Of a DNA stretch of 64,000 nucleotides, positions 34,097 through 44,869 are shown one piece after another. Each line of letters begins with the position of its first letter. Positions within the stretch are counted from its first letter, which is position 1. Under the pieces are notes generated by a model. The model did no database searches, was not told the origin of the DNA, and saw only the letters and a program-made list of their open reading frames with translations. The translations under genes and the position numbers were made by a program. The DNA comes from Arenicola marina (Eukaryota; Annelida; Polychaeta; Arenicolidae), in the NCBI GenBank assembly GCA_964019135.1, contig OZ025257.1, positions 21,870,352 through 21,934,351 of the forward strand, given 5' to 3'.

Positions 34097-36152
34097 ACAA
34101 CATACGGGGCTCCAGAACACGAATGGGTACGGAGTGCACATGAAATGGAGTACGATTTTCACTCATGCCGGGTCTCATACTGCGAGTAATAATGCGGTAA
34201 AGTGGCTCATGAGCGCTGCGCAAAAAGATAAACTCTGTCACACGCACCAATCAGAAACAGGAACAGAATGGGCCGCGCATGTTCAATGTTGATCATAACG
34301 CCAACGCCATCTTTCGACTACCAACCGCAATGCGTCTATTTCGAAATCCTTTACTTTAATCATTATCGTTTTACTATAGGTCTGGATTTGCTTTACTGAT
34401 ATAGTATTTTAACTTTTTTAGCTTCGTGTCGAACGCCTAGGTCTAGTATTACCATGCACCCAAACAGGTTCTGAACCAGTGTGGGTCATCACGGAACTTA
34501 CATTGTAGGCCTGGTTGGATTCAGGCCGCGTCAGAGAAGGGAGTACTGAGCAGTTCGGGTAATAGCTGGATCAGACAGTAGGGGTACACTTTGGGTGATT
34601 GTGTCCCTATTGGTAGACTCTTGCCTGTGGGTCTGTTGGGGACGTGGGTTAGTTACCAAACATATTTCAATACCAAGCAAAAAAAACGCATTTGGAGTAA
34701 GTAAAGAAACACGTCACATAATAATGAATACCATTATTTTATTATTCGAAGAATCAATCGTGCACATTTCATATACAAATATTTTTACCTTTCTTGAGCC
34801 CTTCAGAAGGGAAGCTACACAAATACAATAATTATATCAACGGTTTCGAGTATACAATATTACAGATGTACGTACTGGGGCGATAGCTAAGAACACTTGA
34901 TCCGTACAAAATCAGATTAATGCCAAACATTGGATGAAGAGGAACCTCTGGTTATTATCGAAATATGATAAAAGGGACATTCTGACAAGGCGAAACCGAC
35001 CTCCAAACGATACCGAATGCGATGAAAATTACCTAAAGCAGACAACCAAATATCATTAATACGCTCTTCACGCATGACGACTGTGGTGAGAACGGTTTTA
35101 GCATACCATATAGATTATGATAAAAATTACATTACAGAATGATGAAAACAAAACTTTCACTCATTACCGACTACGATGAAAATGCCAGAGAAGCGTAATC
35201 AGAAGCTAAGCCCAAGGCATGAGTTATACTTACGCTAAGCGATACTTCATATGTATTAGTTTTTCCCCGAATTTGAGAAACATGTAACGGAACTTGATAC
35301 TGCAGAAAGCATATGCTTTATATATATTACCATTAAAGCATTATTTTCTAATCTCCAACCGTGTGGGTGGACTTAATCTAAGCTTTAAATTACAAGGTGT
35401 TTCATGTCCATGTTCATTCACAACACGTGCTTCCAGTTCGACTAGTCCGTCGGGGTTGAACCTTCATCATATGTCGCGTTCTTTTGAGTTTTCCATTCAG
35501 TGCGGGTAGCTGTATGGGGCGCCCGAAGACCCTGTTAGGTGGGATACGAGGAGTCTGGGTTTCACACCTGCTGATCTCTAACGTGTAAACCACTTAAGGG
35601 TTCCTTATATTTCTTAGTTGGAATGATTCCACGCGACATTTCCTCATGACCAAAAACAATAAACAGAAAACTTCCACAGAAAACAGGACACTTATAAAAC
35701 AATTAGTACACGGTAAACATTCAAATACATAATAAATCAGGACACTAAATTGTTGCCAACCAAAAAGTCAGATTCTTCATACGTTATGTAGCGTCATTTC
35801 TGTCAGTCTCAAACGTTCCTTTCGCACTACCGAAAATTTAAAAAAGGTCACTTTCGGCAACTTGAATTCAAGTTCAAAATGGATAAACACAACGTTACAA
35901 AGTAATCACTATTTCAAGGACCGACTGAATTCCCCCGTGAGAAGCAATTACAGCAATACAAAACCAGAAAATAATCATCTTGGCGACCTGTAGTAGTAAT
36001 AATGATAATATATAAACTGCCCGTGATTAAACATGGACATCCACTGTACACCGTACATTGTCGGGGCGGCCTCCCCGCACCGGCAAACCCCGGAATTGCC
36101 TACGACTGATGATGACGTGAGCGCTACGTGAGCGCTGCGCATGAGGACCTCA
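34097..36152. other. AT-rich intergenic DNA and 3' flank of the zinc-finger gene
   Basis: No coding exon is recognised. The part nearest 36152 must include the 3' UTR of the - strand zinc-finger gene, but I cannot place its poly(A) site with confidence; a TTTATT (AATAAA on -) occurs near 34737. Confidence 0.4.
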
Positions 36153-39100
36153 TCATTCGTCGTCCATCGCCTCCTGGACCACTACTCGCTCGCCGTCAAT
36201 CTCCAACACTTCCTCTCGCATCTCATTCTTCACACCTGGTGTCGCGCCCGTTTCGCCGTCGTTGTCGGCCCGCGGGGTGGCAGTCGTCATGGGAGACCGG
36301 TCGCTAGGCGCCTTGCCCCCCGTGAGGGTCGCCGCCATGCTGGCTGTCGAGCGGAACAACTTCTGACGTTTCCTGGCGCGGTCGACGATCACCGCCATCT
36401 TGGCGCTGCCCGGCCTCTTCTCCTTGCCTTCATCGTCGTCGTCGTCCTCGGACTCGCCTTCCAGTCGCTTCCTCTTCTCCCCCGCCTGCTGCGGCTGCGG
36501 CGTCGGCGGCGGTGAGAATGGCTTGGACTTCTTGTGCTCCTCCCACAGGCGGTAGCGCTCCAGGTAGAGGTCGGCCTGAGCGGTGGGCAGGCGCACCAGC
36601 GGAATGCCCAGCTTACGGAGGTGGAGTCGCTTGGTGTGGCGTATGAAGGAGGCGCCGATGGGCAGCATCTCCCCGCACACGGGGCACGGCTCCTTGTCGC
36701 GGCCGTGCGCCTGCGACACGTGCTTGCGCAGGGCCTGGGCGTTGATGAAGGCCTCGCCGCAGCGCGAACACTTGATGTGCTGGTCGCGGTGCGCCTTGTA
36801 CACGTCGTGGTCGAAGAAGACGGCGCCGCACAGGCAGAAGAACTTCTCCTGCCGCTTGGCGGCGGCGGCTGCGGCGGCTGCGGCGCCCGGGGAGCTGCCG
36901 TCGGCCGCCCCGGGGGAGGAGGCCCCGGAGCGGGGGTGGTGGCCAGCGCCCCCCTTGGGGCTGAGGGCGCCGCCGGCCGACGGCGGGCTGAGGGCCGCGG
37001 CGTTCGTGACGGCGCTGTAGTGGTTGACGACCTTCTGGTGCTCGGCCACGATGTGCTGCTCGAGCACCTCCTCCGACTGGAAGGCCAGCTGGCAGACGAT
37101 GCAGCGGTTCTGGCCCAGCAGCGTCTTCACGACGACCGGGTGCTTCATGGTCATGTGGCTGATGAAGTCGGTGACGTTGGTCTGGGCGCACACGTAGCAC
37201 GTGAGGGCCGAGACGCCGACGGCGTTCTGCTTGTGCACGAGCTGCGAGTGGAGCATCAGACCCTGGTAGGTCCAGTACTTCTGGCCGCACGTCGCGCACT
37301 GCAGGCTGCGCCGGTCGTCGCGAATCACGGCCGGGTTGATCTCGATCTTATGGCAGAAGTAGAAGTGGACTCGCAGCGACTCTTGGTCCTTCACGAAGCC
37401 GCCGCAGATCTCGCAGATGAGATTCTTGTCCTTGCCGGCCTTGGGCGGGGTCGGGGTCCTCCCCGGGCGGGACTTGTGGTGGTCAGCCGCCTTCGGGGTG
37501 GCGGCGGCGGCGGCGGCGGCGGCGGAGGAGGTCACGGGCTGGACGGACACAGCGGTCTTATGCCCGGCGGCGGTGGGGGTGGCGGGGCCCTTGCCCTGCC
37601 CCTGAGGGACGGCCTGCATCGTGCCCGACGGCAAGAGGCCGGCCTGGAGCGCGGCGGCCAGCGGCGTCAGGAAGGCCTGGTTGTTCTGGTACACCACCGT
37701 GTAGATCTTATCGCCGATCTGGATCACCTGGTTCTGGCCCACCTTGGTGGTCACCGCCGTCTGGGGCAGCCCCGCCACCGGCTGCCCCGGCTTGGCGGCG
37801 CCGCCGTACGCCAGGGGCTTGCCGGGGAGGCCGCCCTGGCCCGGTGCGCCGCCCGGGCGGGTGGCAATGGACGGGACGCCGCCGCCGCCGCCGCCAGCCC
37901 GCTGGTCGGGCCGCACGGGCTTAGCCGCCGGCGCCACCACCGGCTTGGGTGGCGCCCCCCGTAAAGGAATGTCGCAATCCGCCGGCGACGGCTGGAGGTT
38001 CTGGTGGAGGCTGAACGACTTCTCGCACTTCTCGAAGTGCCTCAAGGCAGTCTTGCGATTGGAGCTCTCGTAGGGGCAGAACTGACACGAGTAGTAGGAC
38101 ATGCGCTGCTCCGTGGCGCCGCAGCGGCTGTGATCAGTCCTCATGTGGTTGACGTGGGTCGCCTGGACGCTGACGTGGCCGCAGTAAGCGCAGTTCACCC
38201 GCGTCTCCCCGTTCGGGTGGCCAAAGTTCTTGTGCTGCTCCAGCACGTTGTCGAACTCGGACACGTAGCCGCAGGAGCAGCGCTTGACGCCCTGGCGGAA
38301 CGACTTGTTCTTCACGGACAGGTGCTCGCACGCCTCTTCCAGCTTGTGCAGCTGCTGCACCTCCTTCGGCGCCAGAAGGTTCTTGTTGTGCTTCTTCGTC
38401 TGGATCCGGATCAGGTCCTGGTAGACCTGCTGCCGAGATAGATCCAGACCGAGATCAAACAACACCCTGGCCAGCGGCCGCAGACCCTCCGCGCCGCTTC
38501 CATTGTCCTCCTCGCGGGGAGTCTGCAGCGACTTTCGGGACTTCTTCGTGGAGTCGGACCCGCTGGCGTCCTTGACCCCGGACGCGGGTTCTTTCCCGTT
38601 GCTTACGGACTTCTCACTGACTGACGACGCCGCCGCCGCGGATCCCGGAAGCTTCCCGACTTCGTCCGCCGACTTGTTGCTCGATACATCGGCCTTTTCA
38701 TCCTCACCCTGCACTGCCTTATTATCGTCGCTTCGTTCAGCTTTATCATCAGCCTTCGCTTCGGCTTTCCCAGACTCGGAATCTTTCTCTACTGTATCTT
38801 TATCATCTTTCTCACCCCCATTGCTCTTCTCAGTTGTTTTCTCTTCTGCGTTGTTGACCTCGTTTTTCTCATCGCTTTGGCTAGTTTCCTGTTTGTCATC
38901 ACTTGGGCTAGTCTCCATTTTCTCACCACTTTGGCTAGTCTCCATTTTGTCATCGCTTTGGCTGGTCTCCATTTTGTCATCGCTTTGGCTAGTCTCCATT
39001 TTGTCGTCGCTGGGGTCATCTTTCCCATCTCCGTTACCCGGCTCAGATATTGTCTCGCCATCGTCGCGTTTCTCCCCGCCATTCTCCCCTTTCTCAGTCC

Positions 39101-39686
39101 CGTTCCCACTCCCGCCCGCACCACCCCCGGAGTCCCGCTGCTGCTCGCTCCCATCGCGAGATTCTCCCCCCACGCCGCTGGCGTCGCCACCGTTCTCCAC
39201 CCCTGTCCCCCGCCTTCCCGCCGGGTCGTCAGTAGCGACGCTTGCGTCCTCCTCCTCCTCCTCCTCCTCCTCCACTTCTTTGGACGATTGTGACGCGTCG
39301 TCGGCGTCCATATCCGAAGCGTCTTCCTCGGCGGCGCTGGAGGAGTCGGCAGCCGCCTCCCGCACCGCTCCATTGGCGTCGGCGCCCGCCAACGCCGGCG
39401 CCACCCGCTTGGCAGCGCCGTTTGTGGCAGTGCCGTTGGTCTCGAAATGTTTACTCTGGGCGACCAGTGACTCGCGCCCGCAGTTCAGCTTGCCGTTACA
39501 GACAGCGGCGGCGGTGTTGGCCTTATCGACACCACCGCCACCGCCGCCACCGGCAGCCGACGACGCGGGCGCCGTGGCCTTGTGCCCACCGCTGGCTATG
39601 TCGTCCGTGACGCCATTGCGGTCGCAGTGCAGCTTGTCCTCGGCTTTCATTGATGTTGGGACGAGTTGACTCTCGCAATCAGCCAT
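36153..39686 (-). CDS. Large C2H2 zinc-finger protein, MEP-1-like, single coding exon
   Basis: The uninterrupted 1177-codon frame starts at 39686 and ends with TGA at 36153. Residues 1-400 are acidic, low-complexity and probably disordered, with a nine-residue repeat DDKMETSQS at about 227-272. A conserved block at 402-460 (LARVLFDLGLDLSRQQVYQD, KEVQQLHKLEEA) leads into fingers at about 470-490 (C-x-C form), 499-519 and 534-554 (C2HC). Residues 560-750 are Gly/Pro/Ala-rich with IQIGDKIYTVVYQ. Further fingers are at 758-779, 797-818, 830-849, 862-883, 951-970, 973-994 and 1001-1022, then a basic KRKR stretch (1071-1074) and an acidic tail. The arrangement is most like MEP-1 (MOG-interacting and ectopic P-granules protein 1), a nuclear Mi-2-associated repressor in worm and fly. 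Alternatives are the related POGZ/ADNP/row-type proteins. The gene is certain, the family moderately so. Confidence 0.85.
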   Translation of the reverse strand: MADCESQLVPTSMKAEDKLHCDRNGVTDDIASGGHKATAPASSAAGGGGGGGVDKANTAAAVCNGKLNCGRESLVAQSKHFETNGTATNGAAKRVAPALAGADANGAVREAAADSSSAAEEDASDMDADDASQSSKEVEEEEEEEEDASVATDDPAGRRGTGVENGGDASGVGGESRDGSEQQRDSGGGAGGSGNGTEKGENGGEKRDDGETISEPGNGDGKDDPSDDKMETSQSDDKMETSQSDDKMETSQSGEKMETSPSDDKQETSQSDEKNEVNNAEEKTTEKSNGGEKDDKDTVEKDSESGKAEAKADDKAERSDDNKAVQGEDEKADVSSNKSADEVGKLPGSAAAASSVSEKSVSNGKEPASGVKDASGSDSTKKSRKSLQTPREEDNGSGAEGLRPLARVLFDLGLDLSRQQVYQDLIRIQTKKHNKNLLAPKEVQQLHKLEEACEHLSVKNKSFRQGVKRCSCGYVSEFDNVLEQHKNFGHPNGETRVNCAYCGHVSVQATHVNHMRTDHSRCGATEQRMSYYSCQFCPYESSNRKTALRHFEKCEKSFSLHQNLQPSPADCDIPLRGAPPKPVVAPAAKPVRPDQRAGGGGGGVPSIATRPGGAPGQGGLPGKPLAYGGAAKPGQPVAGLPQTAVTTKVGQNQVIQIGDKIYTVVYQNNQAFLTPLAAALQAGLLPSGTMQAVPQGQGKGPATPTAAGHKTAVSVQPVTSSAAAAAAAATPKAADHHKSRPGRTPTPPKAGKDKNLICEICGGFVKDQESLRVHFYFCHKIEINPAVIRDDRRSLQCATCGQKYWTYQGLMLHSQLVHKQNAVGVSALTCYVCAQTNVTDFISHMTMKHPVVVKTLLGQNRCIVCQLAFQSEEVLEQHIVAEHQKVVNHYSAVTNAAALSPPSAGGALSPKGGAGHHPRSGASSPGAADGSSPGAAAAAAAAAKRQEKFFCLCGAVFFDHDVYKAHRDQHIKCSRCGEAFINAQALRKHVSQAHGRDKEPCPVCGEMLPIGASFIRHTKRLHLRKLGIPLVRLPTAQADLYLERYRLWEEHKKSKPFSPPPTPQPQQAGEKRKRLEGESEDDDDDEGKEKRPGSAKMAVIVDRARKRQKLFRSTASMAATLTGGKAPSDRSPMTTATPRADNDGETGATPGVKNEMREEVLEIDGERVVVQEAMDDE

Positions 39687-39726
39687 CAGAGACCTCCGTT
39701 ACAGCATTGGAGACAACCAGGCAGCC
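39687..39726 (-). other. 5' UTR part of the zinc-finger coding exon
   Basis: On the - strand a good acceptor (GTCCTTGCAG, AG at 39728-39727) lies 40 bases before the ATG. The coding exon therefore probably follows at least one 5' UTR intron, which moves the promoter upstream (toward higher coordinates). Confidence 0.6.
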
Positions 39727-42120
39727 CTGCAAGGACAAACAGGACCGCTATTGAATGAAGTCAGCTTTACAATCAGTAGTCTCATTACAATCATGTAATG
39801 TGACTTATGGTCAAGGACAAACGCGACGGCTAATGAACGAAAGCAGCTTTACAATCATTACAGCCTCATTTTAGTCACGTAATGTGACTTAAGGCACAGG
39901 TCAAGTGCTTTACACAAAAACAATTGCTGATACATAAATGCCACAAAGACATGCTGGAAATATTCATCCTGTCTGAACATTTAAACAGGTGGTTGGGGTT
40001 CGACTCCATACATCAACTGAATCTGGCCAAGGAAGCTCATGGGACAAATACAATCCGAATGTTTATAAAACACATTTAAACATCCAACGCCACGCCTCCC
40101 CCCTCCCCCTCACCCCCGCCTTACAAAAACACACATACATATGTGAAAAAAAGTCTGACATTAGGCACTGTAACCGCTTTCTCTTCCCTCGCCCCTGTAT
40201 AGTAAGACCATGGGTAATGTGTATAACTGCCAAGTGTATGTATGTGAATATTATGTGTATATGGCAAATGATGGATATATTTAGAAAATATTTTGTGTAC
40301 ATTGATATATTTATATCCATATTGTGCATATGGATATATACAGTGTTATACAACCCGAACATACGCCCAGCACGGTCACTCCCAAGTTGGGACCTGTTCA
40401 GCCGTTAGCGCACATGTCGCAGAATAAAGGGAGTACAATTAGGCGCTATCACCTGTATCACAAAGTGCAGGTCTCATGTCACATCCTTTTCGTTCCAGAT
40501 GTCCGAAAAAAGCCATTTGTAACAGAACATATTGCTATAAATACCGTGGGGTATAATTCTTGGCTTCAAGAGTACAAACGAAAGCGAAGGGGGCAGGGCG
40601 AACTCTTTATCTTTATCTTGCCGACAAAGAGGAGCTTTTCAAAATGAAGCACAAGAGGGAACACAAGCAGGAATGTACGAGCAGCATTTACAAGCGCAGA
40701 CATCTTGGTAAACACAAACGTGGAAGATGCGCTGACGGCGACTTAGAATAAACAACATTTCGGTATCTGATGAAAGTATTTGGCTGATACCAAAAAGGCA
40801 CCCCCCCCCCCCCCTCTCACGTTAGTGAGTGGACCGTGACCTACCATTCCCAGTACGATATAGCAAAGGGAAAAACCCATCCTTGCGCAAACCGGGTAGC
40901 AAACAATCCTATATCCTATCCGGTGGTGGGACCGTAAGCTCACTGGCGGTGCGTGGGTGGGTGGGGGGGGGGGGTCATTATGACACGGTGAGTGTGACAC
41001 ACAACATATACGACGCCATTGAAACCAATTAAAGCCGCTTCCCTTCCTTGGAACCTATCCACCACACAGACGGACTTTTCGTCGGCATCCGCCAAGAAAA
41101 GAAACCATATTTTTCACTCATTTCAGATCCCGCCAAAAATACGTTACGGTTTGTGACTCTAGGCAGAACTCCAGCCCGAACGCCTATTGGCTTTTACTTG
41201 CATCTAGACCAGTCTTTGCCGCGTCTTTAACCAACACGCATACACCTGCCCTTGGTGCTGCGGAGATCTCTTGGTCAAGGACGCGTAACAATCACTCGCC
41301 ACGCAGGTCAAGATGTCAAGATGAGTAGACTTGCAACTTGCGGCGCGGTGTAACCAGGGGGCAAACCAGAGGTAGTGGTCTTTACATAGTGACCCCCCAG
41401 CGTGTTAGGCGGCGGCCGCATTTAGCAGCATGACTGTAGATGGAACATCCCGGGTTTAAATTAAGAAAGGCAATGCGCTCGAAGAAATAACTTCCCACAA
41501 GTAAGACATTTTAAAGTGTACAATACATGAAGGCTCAGATCGTTTCCGTTGTGTTTGTCACTCACGGGCGGGAGGCCGCCAGGGGCACGTCAATTCCGTC
41601 CATAGCCCCAGCCAGTTAAAATAAGTTAAAAGCTGACAATAAACATCAACTATCTAGATGCGATGTAGAAACCGTCTCAACTTGCCTAACTGTCACCCGG
41701 ATCTTCAGGAATCGATCAGACCAGTTACGTTGTTAGGAGTGCACCTCCCCCCCCCCCACCACACCTCCCAGCGCACTACCCGCACTCTTCAATGAGAGGG
41801 CGAGGGGGAGGGGGAGTGGGGGGCAAGGACCGTCCAACGTGGTAGCCGGAAATGCATGTTATTTAGCGTCCAAATAATATCGGAAAAAACGGTCATGGTG
41901 CAAGCTGGAAAATGCCACCTTGCACCGACCCCCCCCCCCCCCCCCCGCATATCTTCACCCCCACTGAATCACCAGTGGCGTGTGTTATCACTAACACGAC
42001 AAGTCCAAGTCGCTAAAGAGTAAAAGGGAGCGAGTATCCCAATGCGCTCACGTGGCTCCACAGCCAGGTGGGCTAAAAATAGCCACTGGTAACGTCAACA
42101 CATCCACCCAGCGCCTTCCT
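39727..42120. other. Probable 5' UTR intron of the zinc-finger gene; no other gene seen
   Basis: The interval is AT-rich with poly-C runs at 40801-40814, 41747-41758 and 41931-41946 and a G-run near 40962-40974. Short open frames such as that at 40560-40751 on + (lysine-rich) have no family match and no clear splice context. Confidence 0.4.
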
Positions 42121-42121
42121 T

Positions 42122-42345
42122 TGGTCACGTGGTCGACGGGCGCCCGCATGCATAAGTAATGAGCCCGCGTCCCCGCACTCGTGACGTCAGCGAGTGCGCC
42201 GCGGTGCGGTGCGGCGCGGCGCGCCATGCCCTCCACAATGTGGGTCACGGACAAAGCCTCGCTATGGCTGCGGCCCTGGCCGCCTGCCAAACAACGGACG
42301 AAATGGCGGCACCGGATCGACATAAAATGGCCGCCAGTCCCAAGC
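42122..42345 (-). promoter_or_regulatory. CpG-rich promoter candidate (E-box, CRE, YY1-type motifs)
   Basis: The block is conspicuously CpG-rich (GCGGTGCGGCGCGGCGCGCC near 42205-42225) in an AT-rich neighbourhood. It holds CACGTG at 42126-42131, a full CRE TGACGTCA at 42182-42189, and two YY1-type ATGGCGGC/ATGGCCGCC motifs at 42303 and 42328. It is the best upstream candidate for the zinc-finger gene on -. The YY1-type motifs read on +, so it could be bidirectional or serve an unrecognised + transcript (a short frame beginning MAAALAACQTTDEMAAPD runs to 42392). Confidence 0.4.
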
Positions 42346-42399
42346 ACTTTTATCCAGAGATTTCAGCGCAACGGGACTTTACGACACATTAGGACAATA

Positions 42400-44680
42400 A
42401 TAAAATACCACGTTATTCGACGATACAGGAGAGAAACGCATCGTATTCTCATGGATTTCGATACCCCAGAATAGCCTAATCAGATTATATCAGTAATGGC
42501 TTAGTTTATAATACCTTTATTAATTAAATACCCCTTTTAACACGAATTGCGCCATCTTTCCCCTAATATTTACAATTCTTTACATTTCATCGATCGTCGG
42601 CTTCCCATTACCTTCAGTTTTAGGGATATTAACAATGTTAGTAAAGTCTAAAACGTCCATCTGAACAATTCAAGGATGCCAGAAATATGTTTATCTTACG
42701 GTCATTTACAGAATATGATGGACAGGAGGTCCCCAGGAACATAAGACGCCGATAATTTTCTTTCTCGCTTGAATCTATCACCCAGAATAGACAGCCAACA
42801 ATCAACCCAACTCCAGCGACCGTGAGTTGAAACGCCCCCTGTCGTATTTCGAGAGAATGACTTTACCAGTGAAGGTTAAAGATTGATGCCCCTACGCCCA
42901 TGCTAAACGGTAACTAGACAAGTTTGTTTCACAGGATGAGTGAAAACACTACAAAATATTCTGCAAGGGTTTGTTACAATATGACCCAATAATCACCCAA
43001 AAACATACTTTGCAGCGCTAAAACTTCACAATTTCACACGGACACGTTTCACATTTTCTTCGCAACAATTTGTAACGTAGTTCACCCCCATCCCGGTCGT
43101 AACAAACATCCTTGATCTCAATGATAAATGGGCTACTCACTTCTCAGTGAGAATCCGGCCATCCAGTCAGCTCTCAGCTACATGGATCCCGCCATCGTCT
43201 CGGTCATAACTCCACACACATTTGCTGAACTCTTTGAACACAAACTATCACACCATTCACCCCCACCGCCCATCAGTCAAAGATGTTACCCATACGAATA
43301 CGTCAGCGTCATTTAGATAAACGTATTGCAAAGATAAATAGGGGTATATGTGTTGTCCCACGGAAGCTTGTACAAGGCAGGGACCATGGCATATAGTTAT
43401 CACGCAAGTTGCTGCAGCACCTGTTAGTTTTCTGGAATGTCGGGAGCCGAAATCAGCAGCGCCAATAAACCCGAAACCGATATGATCGGAAACGAACAAC
43501 AACTGCACGTGGTTTACACGCGGGCGGCGGGATACGGTCAGGCTTTGCATCTATTATTAGTTGAATTAAACGACGCAATTTGATGATGCGACCGGGCGTA
43601 ACTACGAGAAGTGGTTACTAATATGTGGGTGGTCGTCACTCGATTAGTCTCGCCTTGTTGCGCCCAAGAACAACGAGGAGCAATAGCGGAGCAATGAAGG
43701 TCCAGATAAAACACGAAATTTGTTACCATACCATGGAACACCATCGATAAATTCAATGACAGTTGCGCTTAGGATCTCACAATTTAAGTGACAAATTCTT
43801 CACGAATAACGCAACATGATTTAGCCGTATCCGCCGAGTGACTTTTGACGAGCCGATAAATGCTCTGGTGTGCCCAGTGCGTGGTTCGAGCCCCACTAAT
43901 GATGTCTATAGGTTTGTGCTATAGGTCTGTAAGTATGTATTTCTTTGCAATCGCAATGAGTTGGGTCAAAGAATTGAAAGGATGAGACAGCCCCAGACAC
44001 AGGAGTCACTTGAATTAAAAGCAACCTTGCTGACCTGCAGTCGAGTGTGCCATTCTCTCAACAATGCTGGATTCTTGGTTTTAAGGTAAAAACTAAATTG
44101 CACTGATGGCTAGGCTAATTAAGGCAAGAGGCATACCCTGCATAAACCTCTTAGTCAGTATTAATGAGCATGTAGGAGTTTTCTAAGATTGATGAATGGT
44201 TTGATGTCTAGGCCACTGTCATGTGTGCCTGGGCTACAAACCAGATTCCCTGAGAAGGACACACTGTACCAAAATGGATACACTTAGGAATGAAAACCGG
44301 GACAATGGGTACCACATCACACCCACAGGAAGGTGGTTTACAGATCTGTATACAGTAATGGACAAGGATTTTCAATTACCTATGTCCACCTTTTAATGAT
44401 GATGGGCAATAATCCTTCATAAACATACTTGTTTTGATGTACCTAAGCCATTATTCCATGGGTAATAAAGGACCAGGGGCTTACAGGTATTGCATGTACT
44501 AATCATGGGATATAAAAAAATTTAACTGAAGAAGAAGAATATGCAGTTGTCAAAGATATATCAGACATTATTGGCAGAGCACCACATTACTGCTAAGGTG
44601 TTACAAGTGTTCAGTAAGTCAAATTCCTCTGACATATACCTTAACATTTGTTGTTACCTACTCTGCCGGTCTGATCTGCA
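42400..44680. other. AT-rich stretch, no gene supported
   Basis: A 62-codon frame at 43128-43316 on + has balanced codon use (starts MGYSLLSENPAIQSALSYMD) but no recognisable family, weak start context and no splice evidence. A B-box-like GTGGTTCGAGCCCC at 43881-43894 suggests a decayed tRNA-derived SINE. Confidence 0.4.
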
Positions 44681-44681
44681 G

Positions 44682-44866
44682 ATCAGCCTGCCTACCAAAC
44701 GAGGTAGAAAGGCTTGTTGGAGAACGCCAAGGAAGCCATAAAGCGCATAGTTTGGGCATAGTTTAGCCTCTCTATCTCATTTGGTAGGCAGATCAGCCTG
44801 CCTACCAAATGAGGTAGAGAGGCTTGTTGGAGAATGCCAAGGAAGGCATGAAGGGCATAGTTTGGT
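44682..44866. repeat. Direct plus inverted repeat cluster forming a 26-bp hairpin
   Basis: GATCAGCCTGCCTACCAAA with its GAGGTAGA-AGGCTTGTTGG continuation occurs twice in direct orientation (about 44682-44745 and 44792-44855), and an inverted copy lies between them. As a result 44766-44791 and 44798-44823 are complementary over 26 bases with one mismatch (a G:U pair in one RNA orientation) around a 6-base loop. It may be a remnant of a foldback element or a small RNA hairpin. Confidence 0.7.
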
Positions 44867-44869
44867 TCT

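Noticed and set aside
36534..39669. Long open frames on + opposite the zinc-finger gene (476 and 388 codons)
   Set aside because: They are shadows of a GC-rich coding strand, rich in arginine, alanine or serine, with no domain. The - strand frame has ten intact zinc fingers.
40560..40751. A lysine-rich 63-codon frame
   Set aside because: It lies in the probable 5' UTR intron of the zinc-finger gene on the opposite strand, without homology or splice support.
43128..43316. A small gene beginning MGYSLLSENPAIQ
   Set aside because: Codon use looks fair, but there is no family match, poor start context and no splice or UTR signals.
44808..44830. A let-7 microRNA gene suggested by TGAGGTAG in a hairpin
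   Set aside because: Only the seed matches; the following bases differ from let-7, and the hairpin is part of a local inverted triplication.
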